NCBI GenBank assembly: GCA_040220455.1
Contig: JAVJUS010000094.1
Coordinates: 1-64,000 of the forward strand
Direction: 5' to 3'
Origin: JAVJUS01 sp040220455
Lineage (GTDB): Bacteria > Pseudomonadota > Alphaproteobacteria > DSM-16000 > Inquilinaceae
Length of the DNA: 64,000 bases
A program made the translations under genes and the position numbers. The first letter of the stretch is position 1, and each line of letters opens with the position of its first letter. The notes under the pieces are model-generated. The model was not told where the DNA came from, searched no databases, and worked only from the letters and a program-made list of their open reading frames with translations. Positions 18,312 through 27,242 of this stretch are shown here, piece by piece.

Positions 18312-19631
18312 ATGAGCCTGACGCCGACCGACATCCTGCGCATCCTGGCCGAGCACGAACGCTGGCTGGCCAATCGCCCCGGCGGCAAGCGCGCCAATCT
18401 CGCCTTCGCCGACCTCTCGGGCCTCGGCCTCGCCGGCGCGACCCTGCGCCTCGCCAAGCTCTCCGGGGCGCGGGCGGTCAAGACGAACTTGGCCCGCGCG
18501 GACATGAGCCATTGTGACCTGTTCGCCGCGGACCTGGAGCGGGCCCGGCTCGACGAGGTCAACCTCGCCCATGCCGACATGCGCGGCGTGCGACTACGCG
18601 GCGCGCGCATGGCACGCGCCAACCTCGAAGGCGCCGACCTGCGCGAGGGCGCGCTGATGAACGCCGACGGCGCCAATGCCCGGGCCGACGAGGACGGCAC
18701 GGCGGTCAGCATGGCGGGCGCGGACCTGTCCTTCGCCAATCTCACCCGGGCCAATCTGTGCCGCTCGACGCTCAGCGGCGCGACGCTGGAGGGCACCGTG
18801 CTGCGCTCGGCGCGGCTCCGCGACGCGCGGCTCGACAACGCGATCCTGCGCGGCGCCGATTTCGCCGAGGCCGATCTGGGCGGCGCCGACCTCGCCAACG
18901 CCGACCTGACCGGCGCCCGGCTGACCGGCGCGCGGCTCGACAACGCGAACCTCTCCGGCGCCGACCTGACCGACGTCGACCTCAAGGGCGTCGACGTCTC
19001 CCGCGCCAACCTCGCCGGCGCGACCGTGCTGCTGAGCACCGACAACCTGCCGCCGCAGATCCAGGTGATCCTGGCCGACCACGCCGCCTGGATCGAGAGC
19101 AACGGCGCGGTGGGCACGAGGGCCGCGCTCGACGGGGCGGACCTGTCCTCGACGGACCTCGCCGGCGCCAATCTGTCGGGCGCCAGCCTGAAGGGAGCCA
19201 ATCTCGTCGGGGCCCGGCTGACGGCGGTCTCCCTGGTGATGGCCGACCTCTCCGGCGCCGATCTCGGCAAGGCCGATCTCAGCCGCGCCGCGCTGGGCGG
19301 CACCAACCTGGCGGGCGCCGACCTGGACCGCGCGCTGCTGGTCGGCGCGCGGCTGACCCCGGTCGAGATCAAGGGCGTCGACGGCAAGCCGACGGGGCGC
19401 TTCTGGCCGGTGAACCTGGCCCGGGCCCGGCTCGTCGGCGCCGACCTGCGCGGCGCCGACCTGCACATGGCCAACCTGTCGGAGGCCGATCTGACGGGGG
19501 CCGATCTGACCGACGCCGACCTCTCCGATTGCGATCTGGACGACGCGGTGCTGACACGGGCCGTGACGACCGGAACGCGCCTGCCCGAGGCCTATCTCCA
19601 CCACGCCGCGGCCGAGGCCGGCCACCGGTAG
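18312..19631 (+). CDS. Pentapeptide-repeat protein with internal duplication
   Basis: A 439-residue protein made mostly of A(D/N)LXX pentapeptides, which form a right-handed quadrilateral beta helix. Two blocks of repeats (about residues 25-240 and 275-425) are each preceded by a helical cap: ILRILAEHERWLANRPGGKR at residue about 8 and ILADHAAWIESNGAVGTR at about 252. The caps are alike (IL-x-x-H-x-x-W), so the gene probably arose by duplication of one cap-plus-helix unit. No signal peptide or membrane segment is seen. Function unknown; some family members mimic DNA and protect gyrase, but nothing specific shows that here. ATG 18312 was chosen because the repeats and cap follow directly. Confidence 0.85.
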   Translation: MSLTPTDILRILAEHERWLANRPGGKRANLAFADLSGLGLAGATLRLAKLSGARAVKTNLARADMSHCDLFAADLERARLDEVNLAHADMRGVRLRGARMARANLEGADLREGALMNADGANARADEDGTAVSMAGADLSFANLTRANLCRSTLSGATLEGTVLRSARLRDARLDNAILRGADFAEADLGGADLANADLTGARLTGARLDNANLSGADLTDVDLKGVDVSRANLAGATVLLSTDNLPPQIQVILADHAAWIESNGAVGTRAALDGADLSSTDLAGANLSGASLKGANLVGARLTAVSLVMADLSGADLGKADLSRAALGGTNLAGADLDRALLVGARLTPVEIKGVDGKPTGRFWPVNLARARLVGADLRGADLHMANLSEADLTGADLTDADLSDCDLDDAVLTRAVTTGTRLPEAYLHHAAAEAGHR

Positions 19632-19728
19632 TCGGGCGGCGTGCGTCGCTCGCAGGCCGTTGCGGCTTCCGCCCCGACCGCGCAACCATGGTGGTCTGGA
19701 GTCGCGGGGCAGGGGGCGGGCGGCGGCG

Positions 19729-20496
19729 ATGTCGGAATATCCGTGGTCGAATATCCAGCTTTTCGAGCTGTTGGCCGGGCAGGGCGCCGGCGCGGCGGCC
19801 CTCGATCGGGCCCGGGCCGCCTATGCCGTCGCGCAGCGCCGCCATTCCGCGCAATACCGCCCCGACGGCCGGCCGTTCGTCAGCCATCTGGTGCGCACGG
19901 CGGGCATTCTCGCCCGTCACGGCGAGCGCGAGGCGGTGGTGCTGGCCGGTCTCGTCCACGCGGTCTACGCCCAGGGTGATTTCGGCGCCACCCGGCCGGG
20001 CGCGACGCCGACCAACCGGGCCGTCCTGCGCGCCGTGATCGGCGCGGAGGCCGAGGACCTGGTCGCGCGCTACACCGCTTTCGCCTGGTCGCCCGAGTCG
20101 GCCCGCCGGATGCTCGAAGATGCCGAGGCCCGGCGAGCGATCGGGGCCGACATCCTGGTCATGCGCATCGCCAACGAGCTGGAGGAGGCGCTCGATGGCG
20201 CGCTCGCCCATGTCGGGGCGCGGATGCGTGTCGAGACGCTCGACCAGCTTGCCCTTTCGGCCCGTCTGGCCCGTTCGATCGACCGTCCGGGCCTGGGCGA
20301 GGCAGTGGATGCGGTGCTGGCGGTCGAGGCGGAGCGGGCCGCGCCCGCGGCGGCGATGGGAGCAGACGGCTCCTACGTCCTGCTGCCCGCCTCGGCGGCG
20401 ATCCGCCAGGTGGTTCGGGCGCGCCGGCTGGTCGGGCGGCTGCGCCGCGGCCTGGCCGGCCGGGCGCTCAGCCGGACAGGCGGCTCCAGACCATGA
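19729..20496 (+). CDS. HD-like (DUF6817-type) protein
   Basis: A 255-residue protein with an HD-phosphohydrolase-like helical bundle. It has RPDGRPFVSHLVRTAGILAR and VVLAGLVHAVYAQGDFG, where the usual His-Asp pair is replaced by His-Ala. The GL-x-H-x-x-Y-x-x-x-x-F pattern recalls DUF6817, a family of unknown function. A helical C-terminal part carries many arginines at its end (RARRLVGRLRRGLAGRAL). ATG 19729 was chosen over a longer upstream frame because the conserved region begins there. The last 29 bases overlap a convergent small membrane-protein gene. Catalysis cannot be assumed. Confidence 0.6.
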   Translation: MSEYPWSNIQLFELLAGQGAGAAALDRARAAYAVAQRRHSAQYRPDGRPFVSHLVRTAGILARHGEREAVVLAGLVHAVYAQGDFGATRPGATPTNRAVLRAVIGAEAEDLVARYTAFAWSPESARRMLEDAEARRAIGADILVMRIANELEEALDGALAHVGARMRVETLDQLALSARLARSIDRPGLGEAVDAVLAVEAERAAPAAAMGADGSYVLLPASAAIRQVVRARRLVGRLRRGLAGRALSRTGGSRP

Positions 20497-20641
20497 CGAG
20501 GCCGATGAGGGCGACGATCAGCCCGCCGACGACGGCGATGCTGATCACGAACTGCCGCGCCTCGCCCTGCCGCCAGGCCGAGCGGGCGAGCAGCAGGATA
20601 TAGGCGGCGAGGAAGAGGCCGATGCCTTGCCAGAGGCTCAT
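20468..20641 (-). CDS. Small membrane protein, 57 residues
   Basis: MSLWQGIGLFLAAYILLLA forms one transmembrane segment, then a short charged loop (RSAWRQGEARQ), then a second (FVISIAVVGGLIVALIGLVM). The hydrophobic pattern in exactly one frame supports a real protein. The 3' end overlaps the convergent HD-like gene by 29 bases. No family recognised. Confidence 0.55.
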   Translation of the reverse strand: MSLWQGIGLFLAAYILLLARSAWRQGEARQFVISIAVVGGLIVALIGLVMVWSRLSG

Positions 20642-20732
20642 GCGGGCGTCGGGAAGCATGCCCGCGCTTACCGGTCAAGAGTCCGACGGCGCTCCGCCTT
20701 CGCCGATGTCCGAGAAAGGCCGGCCGGTGGCC

Positions 20733-20909
20733 TCAGTCGGCCTCATCCGGGGTGAGCTTGCGCGCGATGGACATCCAGTCGGCGCCGCGTATGGCGTCGC
20801 CCCTGGTCTCGGCCTCCCGGGCGCGCAGCAGCACGGCGGCGATCGCCGCCTCGCCCAGACGGGCATGAATGGCTTCCGCGACGAGGGTCGCCTGAGCATC
20901 GGTGATCAT
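20733..20909 (-). CDS. Hypothetical 58-residue helical protein
   Basis: ATG 20909 with AGGGAGGA 8 bases upstream; the product starts MITDAQATLVAEAIHARLGE and ends SIARKLTPDEAD. It is rich in Ala, Glu and Arg in a helical pattern (AAIAAVLLRAREAE). The strong ribosome site and clean frame argue that it is real although short. No family recognised; it neighbours other small minus-strand genes of unknown role. Confidence 0.6.
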   Translation of the reverse strand: MITDAQATLVAEAIHARLGEAAIAAVLLRAREAETRGDAIRGADWMSIARKLTPDEAD

Positions 20910-21022
20910 CGGCTGGTCCTCCCTGTCCCGCGGTGTCGATCGTCGGGGGATGAGCTGGATACGTCGCGGGCGCGGGGGTGGATTATCGAGGTCGCTCCCC
21001 CAGGTCGCTCCCCGGGGCCGGG

Positions 21023-21307
21023 TCAGACGCCGTCGTGGCGGGTGATCTGGCCGGCCGAGGGCCAGGCGGGCCGCGTCGCCACGTCCTTGCCGCCGCAGCC
21101 CGAGCAGCGCAGCCGGGCGCCGATCTCCGGCACCGGCATGTCGGGGCCGAGCTGGAGGATCAGCGCCGCGGTCTCAAGCTCGGCGTTGTGGCCGCAGCGA
21201 TTGCACCAGCAGAAGACGTCGACGCCGCGCTCGGCCAGGGTTCCCAGCCGGATCGGCCGGCACCGGGCCTCTGCTTCGGCCAGCGCGCGCCGCTTGTATG
21301 CCCCCAT
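21023..21307 (-). CDS. Zinc-ribbon protein, 94 residues
   Basis: Two cysteine knuckles, CWCNRCGHNAEL (around residue 33-40) and LRCSGCGGKD (around 68-71), give a four-cysteine zinc ribbon separated by about 30 residues. The N-terminus is basic (MGAYKRRALAEAEARCRP). Function unknown; such proteins bind nucleic acid or partner proteins. The start is the first ATG before the conserved part and has only a weak ribosome site, so an upstream start is possible. Confidence 0.65.
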   Translation of the reverse strand: MGAYKRRALAEAEARCRPIRLGTLAERGVDVFCWCNRCGHNAELETAALILQLGPDMPVPEIGARLRCSGCGGKDVATRPAWPSAGQITRHDGV

Positions 21308-21482
21308 CGCCCGACATCGACCCCCGGTTGCGTGGCGGGGTGCCCCGCCATCTACCGAGAACATTACAAGAACATTTGCGGCCGGCAAGACCCTGCGCGC
21401 AGGGTCGCGGGGACCGCCGCAGGGGCATTCGCGCGGGGCGCGGAGCGACCGGAGTGAGAGGACGGGGGCGGAGCGGCCGGAC

Positions 21483-21815
21483 TCAGCCGCGCACGAGGCG
21501 CGGGCGGCGCTGCAGGACCTCGAGCGCGTCGGCCAGCGTGTTGCTGCGCGACAGGCGTCGGGTCTGGTCGAAGACGGCGTAGTCCGGGCCGCGCGGGCCC
21601 TCGGACTTCGCCACGGCGAACAGCGGCCGGTCATGGGTGTGGCGGAAGATCGAGAAGATCGCCACGCCCTCGGCATGGTCGATGGCGTAGTCACGCCAGT
21701 CGCCGTTGGCCACGCGGTCGCTGTAGAGCTGCAGCAGCGTCGAAAGCTCTTGGCGGTTGAAATGTACCCGGCGCCGGCGGTTCCGGTAATCGGACAGGCG
21801 GACGATATGGGTCAT
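21483..21815 (-). CDS. DUF2794 family protein
   Basis: A 110-residue protein found across alphaproteobacteria. The family core is visible: VHFNRQELSTLLQLYSDRVA, NGDWRDYAIDHAEG, VAIFSIFRHTHDRPLFAVAK and a C-terminal RRLSRSNTLADALEVL with LQRRPRLVRG. Function is unknown. It is divergent from the thioredoxin-like gene; the 211-base gap between them must hold both promoters, but none is convincing by eye. Confidence 0.8.
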   Translation of the reverse strand: MTHIVRLSDYRNRRRRVHFNRQELSTLLQLYSDRVANGDWRDYAIDHAEGVAIFSIFRHTHDRPLFAVAKSEGPRGPDYAVFDQTRRLSRSNTLADALEVLQRRPRLVRG

Positions 21816-22026
21816 GCGCCGGGCGGCCTTTCGACAGCTGATCGCTGGTTCGAAGTATTCCCGAAAAATGACAGCCGCGTCCAGGGGCGGCGGCGCCGAG
21901 GCGCGACCGAAGCAGGGGTTGCCCGGCCATGCGCGGCGTCCGACATTGGGTCCGGGTGGCGCCGGCCGCGCACGCAGCGCCCGGCCGACGACATGCCGTC
22001 GCGCCCCGACAGACAGGAGGGTCTCC

Positions 22027-22584
22027 ATGCCCGCGCTGCAAACCCCGGTCTGCGACTTCGGCTGGAAGGCCGTCGACTTCAGCCTGCCCGGCACCGACGG
22101 GCAGACCCGGTCGCTCGCCGACATCCGCGGCGAGACCGGCACACTGATCATGTTCATCTGCAACCATTGCCCGTATGTCCGCACGGTGATCGACCGCCTG
22201 GTGGAAGATTGCCGGACGCTCCAGGGCGAGGGCATCGGCTGCGTCGCGATCATGCCCAACGACACGACGATCTCGCCCGGCGACGGCTTCGAGGCGATGC
22301 GGCGCTTCGCCGAGGAGCACGCGTTCCCGTTCCCCTACCTGATCGACGAAACCCAGGATGTGGCGCGCGCCTACGGCGCCGTGTGCACGCCGGATTTCTT
22401 CGGCTTCGACAAGGATCTGGGCCTGCAGTACCGGGGACGGCTCGACGCGTCGAAGACGACGCTTGTCCCCGACGCCCGGCGCGAACTGCTGGAGGCGATG
22501 CGCGGCGTCGCGCGGACGGGCCAGGGCCCGGCCGACCAGATCCCCAGCATGGGCTGCTCGATCAAGTGGCGCGACGCCGCCTGA
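22027..22584 (+). CDS. Thioredoxin-fold redoxin (AhpC/TSA-like)
   Basis: A 185-residue thioredoxin-fold protein, probably a thiol peroxidase or disulfide reductase. The active-site segment is FICNHCPYV with Cys45 and Cys48; DFSLPGTDGQTRSLADIRG before it is the standard redoxin opening. VCTPDFFGFDKDL is the cis-Pro region of this subfamily (thioredoxin family proteins with a C-x-x-C-P-Y motif). No signal peptide, so cytoplasmic. ATG 22027 follows an AGGAGGG ribosome site. Confidence 0.85.
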   Translation: MPALQTPVCDFGWKAVDFSLPGTDGQTRSLADIRGETGTLIMFICNHCPYVRTVIDRLVEDCRTLQGEGIGCVAIMPNDTTISPGDGFEAMRRFAEEHAFPFPYLIDETQDVARAYGAVCTPDFFGFDKDLGLQYRGRLDASKTTLVPDARRELLEAMRGVARTGQGPADQIPSMGCSIKWRDAA

Positions 22585-22642
22585 GCGCCGTCCCCGGCAT
22601 CCCCGCCCGACGCCGGCGGGACGTATCGGCCGGGGGTGAGGC

Positions 22643-22671
22643 TTGACCCGACCGGCGCCGCTTGCTAAGCG
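22643..22671 (+). promoter_or_regulatory. Candidate promoter with overlapping palindrome, before the YfgM-like gene
   Basis: TTGACC (22643-22648), 17 bases, TAAGCG (22666-22671). The palindrome GCCGCTTGCTAAGCGGC (22658-22674) overlaps the -10 box and could be an operator. It lies about 60 bases before the start codon of the YfgM-bamB unit. Confidence 0.35.
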
Positions 22672-22728
22672 GCGCGGTCCCTCCTGCCGTCGACCCGCGC
22701 CGCGGGTCGGGATGCATCGGAACGGTTG

Positions 22729-23433
22729 ATGGCCGACGTTTTCCGCGAAATCGACGAAGAACTCCGGCAGGATCGGGTCAAGACCGCCGCGCGCCGCTAC
22801 GGCCCGATCATCGGCGGCATCGCGGCCGTCGTGATCCTCGGCACCGCCGCCTGGACCGGCTGGAGCCAGTGGCAGGAAAGCCGGGCCGAGGGCCGGACGA
22901 CGGCCCTCGCCCAGGCGCTCGACCGGGCCGACGGGTCGCCGGTCGAGGCCCGCGCGCTGCTCGACGAGCTCGCCGCCGGCGGCGGGGGGAGCCAGGCGGT
23001 ACTGGCGCGCTACAACGCCGCCGCCCTGGCCGCGGAGGCCGGCGACACCGCGGCGGCGGTCGAGGCGTTCCGGGCCATCGCGGCGGATTCGAGCGTCGAT
23101 CAGGCGTTGCGGGACGCCGCGCTGGTCACGGCGGCGCTTCATGCCCTCGAAATCGAGGATCCGGGCCAAGTCGCCGCCGAGGTCGAGCCGCTGGCGACCG
23201 GCGACGGGCCGTGGCGCTTCTCCGCGCGGGAGATCCAGGCGGCCGCGGCACTACGTCAGGGCGACACGGCGCGCGCCGGAGACATCGCGGCCGACCTCGC
23301 CGAGGCGGTCGAGGCCCCGCCGGGCCTGCGTCAGCGCGCGGCCGAGCTCGCCGCCGCCCTCGGCGTCGAGGCCGAAGCGCCCGGTGACGGCGGCGAGGAC
23401 AGCGGGCTCGGTGAAGGGGGAACCGGTCAATGA
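22729..23433 (+). CDS. YfgM-like tetratricopeptide membrane protein
   Basis: A 234-residue inner-membrane protein with a short cytoplasmic N-terminus (ADVFREIDEELRQDRVKT), one transmembrane helix (about 25-45, GPIIGGIAAVVILGTAAW) and a periplasmic TPR-like helical part. This is the architecture of YfgM, the SecYEG-associated helper of periplasmic chaperones. As in E. coli, the gene stands directly before bamB and der. ATG 22729 was chosen over the adjacent TTG. Its stop overlaps the bamB start by ATGA. The acidic Gly-rich tail is unusual. Confidence 0.75.
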   Translation: MADVFREIDEELRQDRVKTAARRYGPIIGGIAAVVILGTAAWTGWSQWQESRAEGRTTALAQALDRADGSPVEARALLDELAAGGGGSQAVLARYNAAALAAEAGDTAAAVEAFRAIAADSSVDQALRDAALVTAALHALEIEDPGQVAAEVEPLATGDGPWRFSAREIQAAAALRQGDTARAGDIAADLAEAVEAPPGLRQRAAELAAALGVEAEAPGDGGEDSGLGEGGTGQ

Positions 23434-24764
23434 GGGCGCGGAGCCTGCGGGTCGGCCTGATCGCCGCAGCCTGCGCGATCGGCCTTTCGGCCTGCGGCAC
23501 CGGTGGCTGGTTCGGCGAGGAGGAAGATCCGCCGCTGCCGGGCGAGCGCGTCTCCGTGCTCGAGCTCGAGGGGCGCGTCGAACCGGATCCCCAGGTCTCC
23601 ACCCGGCCGGTCACGGTACCGCCCGCCCGGTCGGTCGCGGATTGGCCCCAGGCCGGCGGCCAGCCGAGCCACGTCAACGGCAATCTCGCGCTCGACCTGC
23701 CGCTGTCGCGGGTCTGGCAGAGCGACATCGGCACCGGCGAGTCGAGCAACCGTCGACTGACCTCGCCGCCCGTGGTCGCCGGCGGCACGCTCTACGCCAT
23801 GGACGCCAGCGGACACGTCACGGCGATCGACGCCGACAACGGCCGGCGCCGCTGGCGCGTGCGCGCCGCCACGCCGGACGAGGACAGCGTGCCGCTGGGT
23901 GGCGGCGTCGCCGTGGCCGAGGGGCTGGTCTACGCCTCGACCGGCTTCGGCGAGGTGATGGCCCTCGATCCGGCCAATGGCGGGCTGGTCTGGCGGACCG
24001 AGGTGTCTGCCCCCTTGCGCGCGCCGCCGACCGTCGCCCAGGGCCGGGTCTTCGCAGTCACCGTCGACAACCAGACGGAGGCCCTCGACGCCGCCAACGG
24101 CCAGCCCCTGTGGACCCATAGCGGGCTGCTGGAGACGGCGGGCCTGCTCGGCGGCGCGGCGCCGGCGGCGGGGCCGGGCATCGTCGTGACGCCCTACACC
24201 TCGGGCGAGATCTACGCCCTGCGCCAGGAATCGGGTCGGCCGACCTGGTCGGACAGCCTGGCGGCGATCCGCCGGGTCGGCGTGCTGGCGGCACTGGCCG
24301 ATATCCGCGGCATGCCGGCGCTCGACGATCAGCTTGTCGTCGCGATCAGCCACAGCGGCCGGATGGTCGCGATCGATCTGCGCAGCGGCGCCCGGGTGTG
24401 GGAACAGGACCTGGCCGGGATCGAGATGCCCTGGATCGCCGGCGATTTCGTCTATGTCGTCACGACGAGCGCGGAGCTTGTCGCCCTGACCCGTCAGGAG
24501 GGCGCGATCCGCTGGGTCACGCCCCTGCCGCGCTGGGAGGACCCGGAGGAGCGGGCCGGCGCCATCGTCTGGCAGGGGCCTGTCATGGCCGGCGGGCAGC
24601 TCGTCGTCGCGAGTTCGACCGGCGACGGCCTGGTGGTCGATCCGTCGAGTGGCGAGGTCGCCGGGCGCTTCGACATTCCGGGCCCGGCCGTCACCGCGCC
24701 CATCGTCGCCGGCGGCACGCTCTATGTTCTCGACGCGAGCGGCACCGTCACGGCCTATCGCTGA
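23430..24764 (+). CDS. bamB: Outer membrane assembly lipoprotein BamB
   Basis: Beta-propeller lipoprotein of the BAM complex that folds outer-membrane proteins. A lipoprotein signal ends in the lipobox LSAC (Cys22), followed by an acidic linker. Seven or eight PQQ-type propeller blades follow; blade motifs include GGTLYAMDASGHVTAIDADN, VYASTGFGEVMALDPANGG and GTLYVLDASGTVTAYR at the end. At 444 residues it is a little longer than E. coli BamB. It is coupled to the YfgM-like gene and 72 bases before der. Confidence 0.88.
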   Translation: MRARSLRVGLIAAACAIGLSACGTGGWFGEEEDPPLPGERVSVLELEGRVEPDPQVSTRPVTVPPARSVADWPQAGGQPSHVNGNLALDLPLSRVWQSDIGTGESSNRRLTSPPVVAGGTLYAMDASGHVTAIDADNGRRRWRVRAATPDEDSVPLGGGVAVAEGLVYASTGFGEVMALDPANGGLVWRTEVSAPLRAPPTVAQGRVFAVTVDNQTEALDAANGQPLWTHSGLLETAGLLGGAAPAAGPGIVVTPYTSGEIYALRQESGRPTWSDSLAAIRRVGVLAALADIRGMPALDDQLVVAISHSGRMVAIDLRSGARVWEQDLAGIEMPWIAGDFVYVVTTSAELVALTRQEGAIRWVTPLPRWEDPEERAGAIVWQGPVMAGGQLVVASSTGDGLVVDPSSGEVAGRFDIPGPAVTAPIVAGGTLYVLDASGTVTAYR

Positions 24765-24836
24765 CCGCGCCGCCGCTCGGGCGGACACCTCGCCCGCGCC
24801 GCCCGCGCCCCCCGCGCGCTGTAAAAAGCTTTCGAG

Positions 24837-26297
24837 ATGACTTTCACCGTCGCCATCCTCGGCCGGCCGAATGTCGGCAAGTCGACCCTGTTCAACCGGC
24901 TGATCGGCCGCCGCCTGGCGCTGGTCGACGACACCCCGGGCGTGACCCGCGACCGGCGGGCGGGCGAGGCGCGGCTGGGCGCGCTGACCTTCACCATCGT
25001 CGATACCGCCGGGCTCGATGAGGCTTTCGACGAGTCGCTCGAGGCGAACATGCGCCGGCAGACCGAGCGTGCCCTGGCCGAGGCCGATGTCGGCCTCCTC
25101 GTCGTCGACGCGCGCTCGGGCCTCACCCCGTTCGACCGCCACTTCGCCGACTGGCTGCGCCGGGCGCGCACGCCGGTGATCGTCGTGGTCAACAAGGCCG
25201 AGGGCCGGGCCGGGGAGGCGGGCGTGCTGGAGGCCTACGAGCTGGGTCTCGGCGAGCCGGTCGCCATCTCCGCCGAGCACGGCCTGGGCATGGGCGACCT
25301 GGAGGAGGCGCTGGAGCCCCATGCGGAGGCGGCCGCGACCCGGGGCGCGGCGGCGGCCCGCCCGGCGGCGCTGGAGGATCTCGACGGCGGCTCGGGAGAG
25401 GCGGTCGACGAGCCCGAGGATCTCGACGCGGCGATCGCCGAGGCCGCCGAGGACGATGCCGCGGCGATCCCCGACGACGGGGCCGGTCGGGTCATCCAAC
25501 TCGCCATCGTCGGCCGGCCGAACGTGGGCAAGTCCACGCTGGTCAACGCGCTGATCGACGAGGACCGCCTGCTCACCGGGCCGGAGCCGGGCGTCACCCG
25601 CGACGCCATCGCCGTCGACTGGACCTGGCGCGAACGGCCGATCCGGCTGGTCGACACGGCCGGCATGCGGCGCAAGGCGCGGGTCACCGACAAGGTGGAG
25701 CGGCTGGCCGTCAAGGACGCCATGGAGGCCGTGCGCCTGGCCCAGGTCGTCGTCCTGGTGGTCGAGGCCGATGCCGTGCTCGACAAGCAGGACCTGACCA
25801 TCGCGCGCCATGTCATCGACGAGGGCCGCGCGCTGGTCATCGCGGTCAACAAGTGGGACGCGGCGACCGACCGGCGGGCGAGCCGCCAGCGGCTGTCGGA
25901 CCGGCTCCAGACCTCGCTTCCGCAGGTGCGGGGCATCCCGACCGTCACCCTCTCGGGCCTCAGGCGCCAGGGGCTGGACGACCTGATGGACGCGGTCATC
26001 GCGACCTACGACGTCTGGAACAGCCGCGTCGCCACCGGGCCGCTCAATCGCTGGCTGCACGAGGTGATCGCCCAGCATCCGCCCCCGATGGTGCAGGGCC
26101 GCCGGCTCAAGCTGCGCTACATCACCCAGGTCAAGGCGCGGCCCCCGACCTTCGCGATCTTCACCACCCGGCCCGACGCGATTCCGGAGGCCTATCTGCG
26201 CTACCTGATCAACGGGCTGCGCGACGCCTTCGGCCTGGTCGGCGTGCCCCTGCGGCTCGTCTTGCGCAAACGCAAGAACCCCTACGCCGACGACTGA
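24837..26297 (+). CDS. der: Ribosome-assembly GTPase Der (EngA)
   Basis: Tandem GTPase needed for 50S subunit maturation. Two G domains each carry a P-loop GRPNVGKST (residues about 8-16 and 223-231), DTAG switch II motifs and NKxD-type motifs (VVNKAEG in the first, VNKWD in the second). A C-terminal KH-like domain ends LRLVLRKRKNPYADD. The linker between the G domains (about 165-215) is long, acidic and Ala-rich. 486 residues, normal for the family. Confidence 0.95.
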   Translation: MTFTVAILGRPNVGKSTLFNRLIGRRLALVDDTPGVTRDRRAGEARLGALTFTIVDTAGLDEAFDESLEANMRRQTERALAEADVGLLVVDARSGLTPFDRHFADWLRRARTPVIVVVNKAEGRAGEAGVLEAYELGLGEPVAISAEHGLGMGDLEEALEPHAEAAATRGAAAARPAALEDLDGGSGEAVDEPEDLDAAIAEAAEDDAAAIPDDGAGRVIQLAIVGRPNVGKSTLVNALIDEDRLLTGPEPGVTRDAIAVDWTWRERPIRLVDTAGMRRKARVTDKVERLAVKDAMEAVRLAQVVVLVVEADAVLDKQDLTIARHVIDEGRALVIAVNKWDAATDRRASRQRLSDRLQTSLPQVRGIPTVTLSGLRRQGLDDLMDAVIATYDVWNSRVATGPLNRWLHEVIAQHPPPMVQGRRLKLRYITQVKARPPTFAIFTTRPDAIPEAYLRYLINGLRDAFGLVGVPLRLVLRKRKNPYADD

Positions 26298-26513
26298 GCC
26301 CGTCGCAGCGGGGCCGGTCAATGCAAGATGCGCCGCAGCCGCCTTGCATCACGCGCAGATTTCCGATGCAGCCAGCGCACTTCTCAGCGCCGGGTTGGTG
26401 TGGCCTCTTACGAATGCTTGTGGTGCGTTTCGTTACCGATCGGTCGGTCCGTCTCTCGGGCCTCCTCCCCGCTCGACTGCCCGAACCTCCCCGCGCACCG
26501 ACCGATACGGCCC

Positions 26514-26553
26514 GCCGCGCCCGGACGTCCTCCCCGTCCGGGCGCGGCTTTTT
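26514..26553 (+). terminator. Strong rho-independent terminator, possible small RNA 3' end
   Basis: A perfect 14-base-pair stem (26514-26527 with 26535-26548), 7-base loop, then five Ts. It stands 216 bases after the der stop, with no recognised gene between. It may end the der transcript after a long 3' UTR, or end an independent small RNA from about 26300-26553. The rest of the 543-base gap to 26841 shows nothing else. Confidence 0.85.
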
Positions 26554-26840
26554 CGTGCCCGGTCCCGAGCGCCTTTGCACCGGACCCGCGGCGCCCGGTC
26601 AAGGTCGCTTCGACGGCAAGGCCGCTCCATGGCGCGATCACGACAGAGCGTCGGCGGCCTCCTTTGGAGGGCGCGGAGTCATGCGGTTTTTTCAAGCCTC
26701 TCATGATGTCGCGATCGGGACATCCGATGCCGCGGCGACTATGGCCCGGGCGTCCTGGAATCCCTACATCCGGCGGCAACGGGCGCGACGCGCCCGGAGG
26801 CTCAACCAATCGCCACCGTTCCGGATCCGGGAGTGGTCCC

Positions 26841-27050
26841 ATGTCGTCGAACGCCACCGATCTCCAGGCCATCACCGTCGCCTACCGCCAGGGCCGCGCG
26901 CGCGGCCGGGACGATTTCGACGGCTTCAACGCCGCCCTGTCGGTCCACCTCCAGCGTCATCCCGGTCTGCCCCGCGAGGCCGCCGCGCGCGAGGTCAACC
27001 GGCTGCTCGCCCAGGCCCGCGCCGGCGCCGAGCAGCGCGTTCCGGCCTGA
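26841..27050 (+). CDS. Hypothetical 69-residue protein
   Basis: ATG 26841 with GGGAG 7 bases upstream. The product has an ITVAYRQGRARGRDDFDGFN stretch, then LSVHLQRHPGLPREAAAREV and a helical end. Codon usage fits a real gene. No family recognised; it resembles small soluble conserved proteins without assigned function. Confidence 0.55.
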   Translation: MSSNATDLQAITVAYRQGRARGRDDFDGFNAALSVHLQRHPGLPREAAAREVNRLLAQARAGAEQRVPA

Positions 27051-27242
27051 GGCCATCCCTCTCGCCGTATCGCCGACCGCCGGAAACCGACGCCGGCGCT
27101 CCCGCCTCCCGGGGCCTTCGGGCCGACAGCCGGGGGCGGGGCGCCGGCGTCGCGATTCCGGGCGAACGGCCCCCGGTGCCGGGCTTGCCGGTCGGGTCGC
27201 GCGGGTGCAGACTGACGTGTGCGGTCCTGGAGGGGGGGCTCC

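Noticed and set aside
20675..20899. A 74-codon minus-strand frame
   Set aside because: Cys/Pro/Arg-rich shadow of the 58-residue gene at 20733-20909, which has the strong ribosome site.
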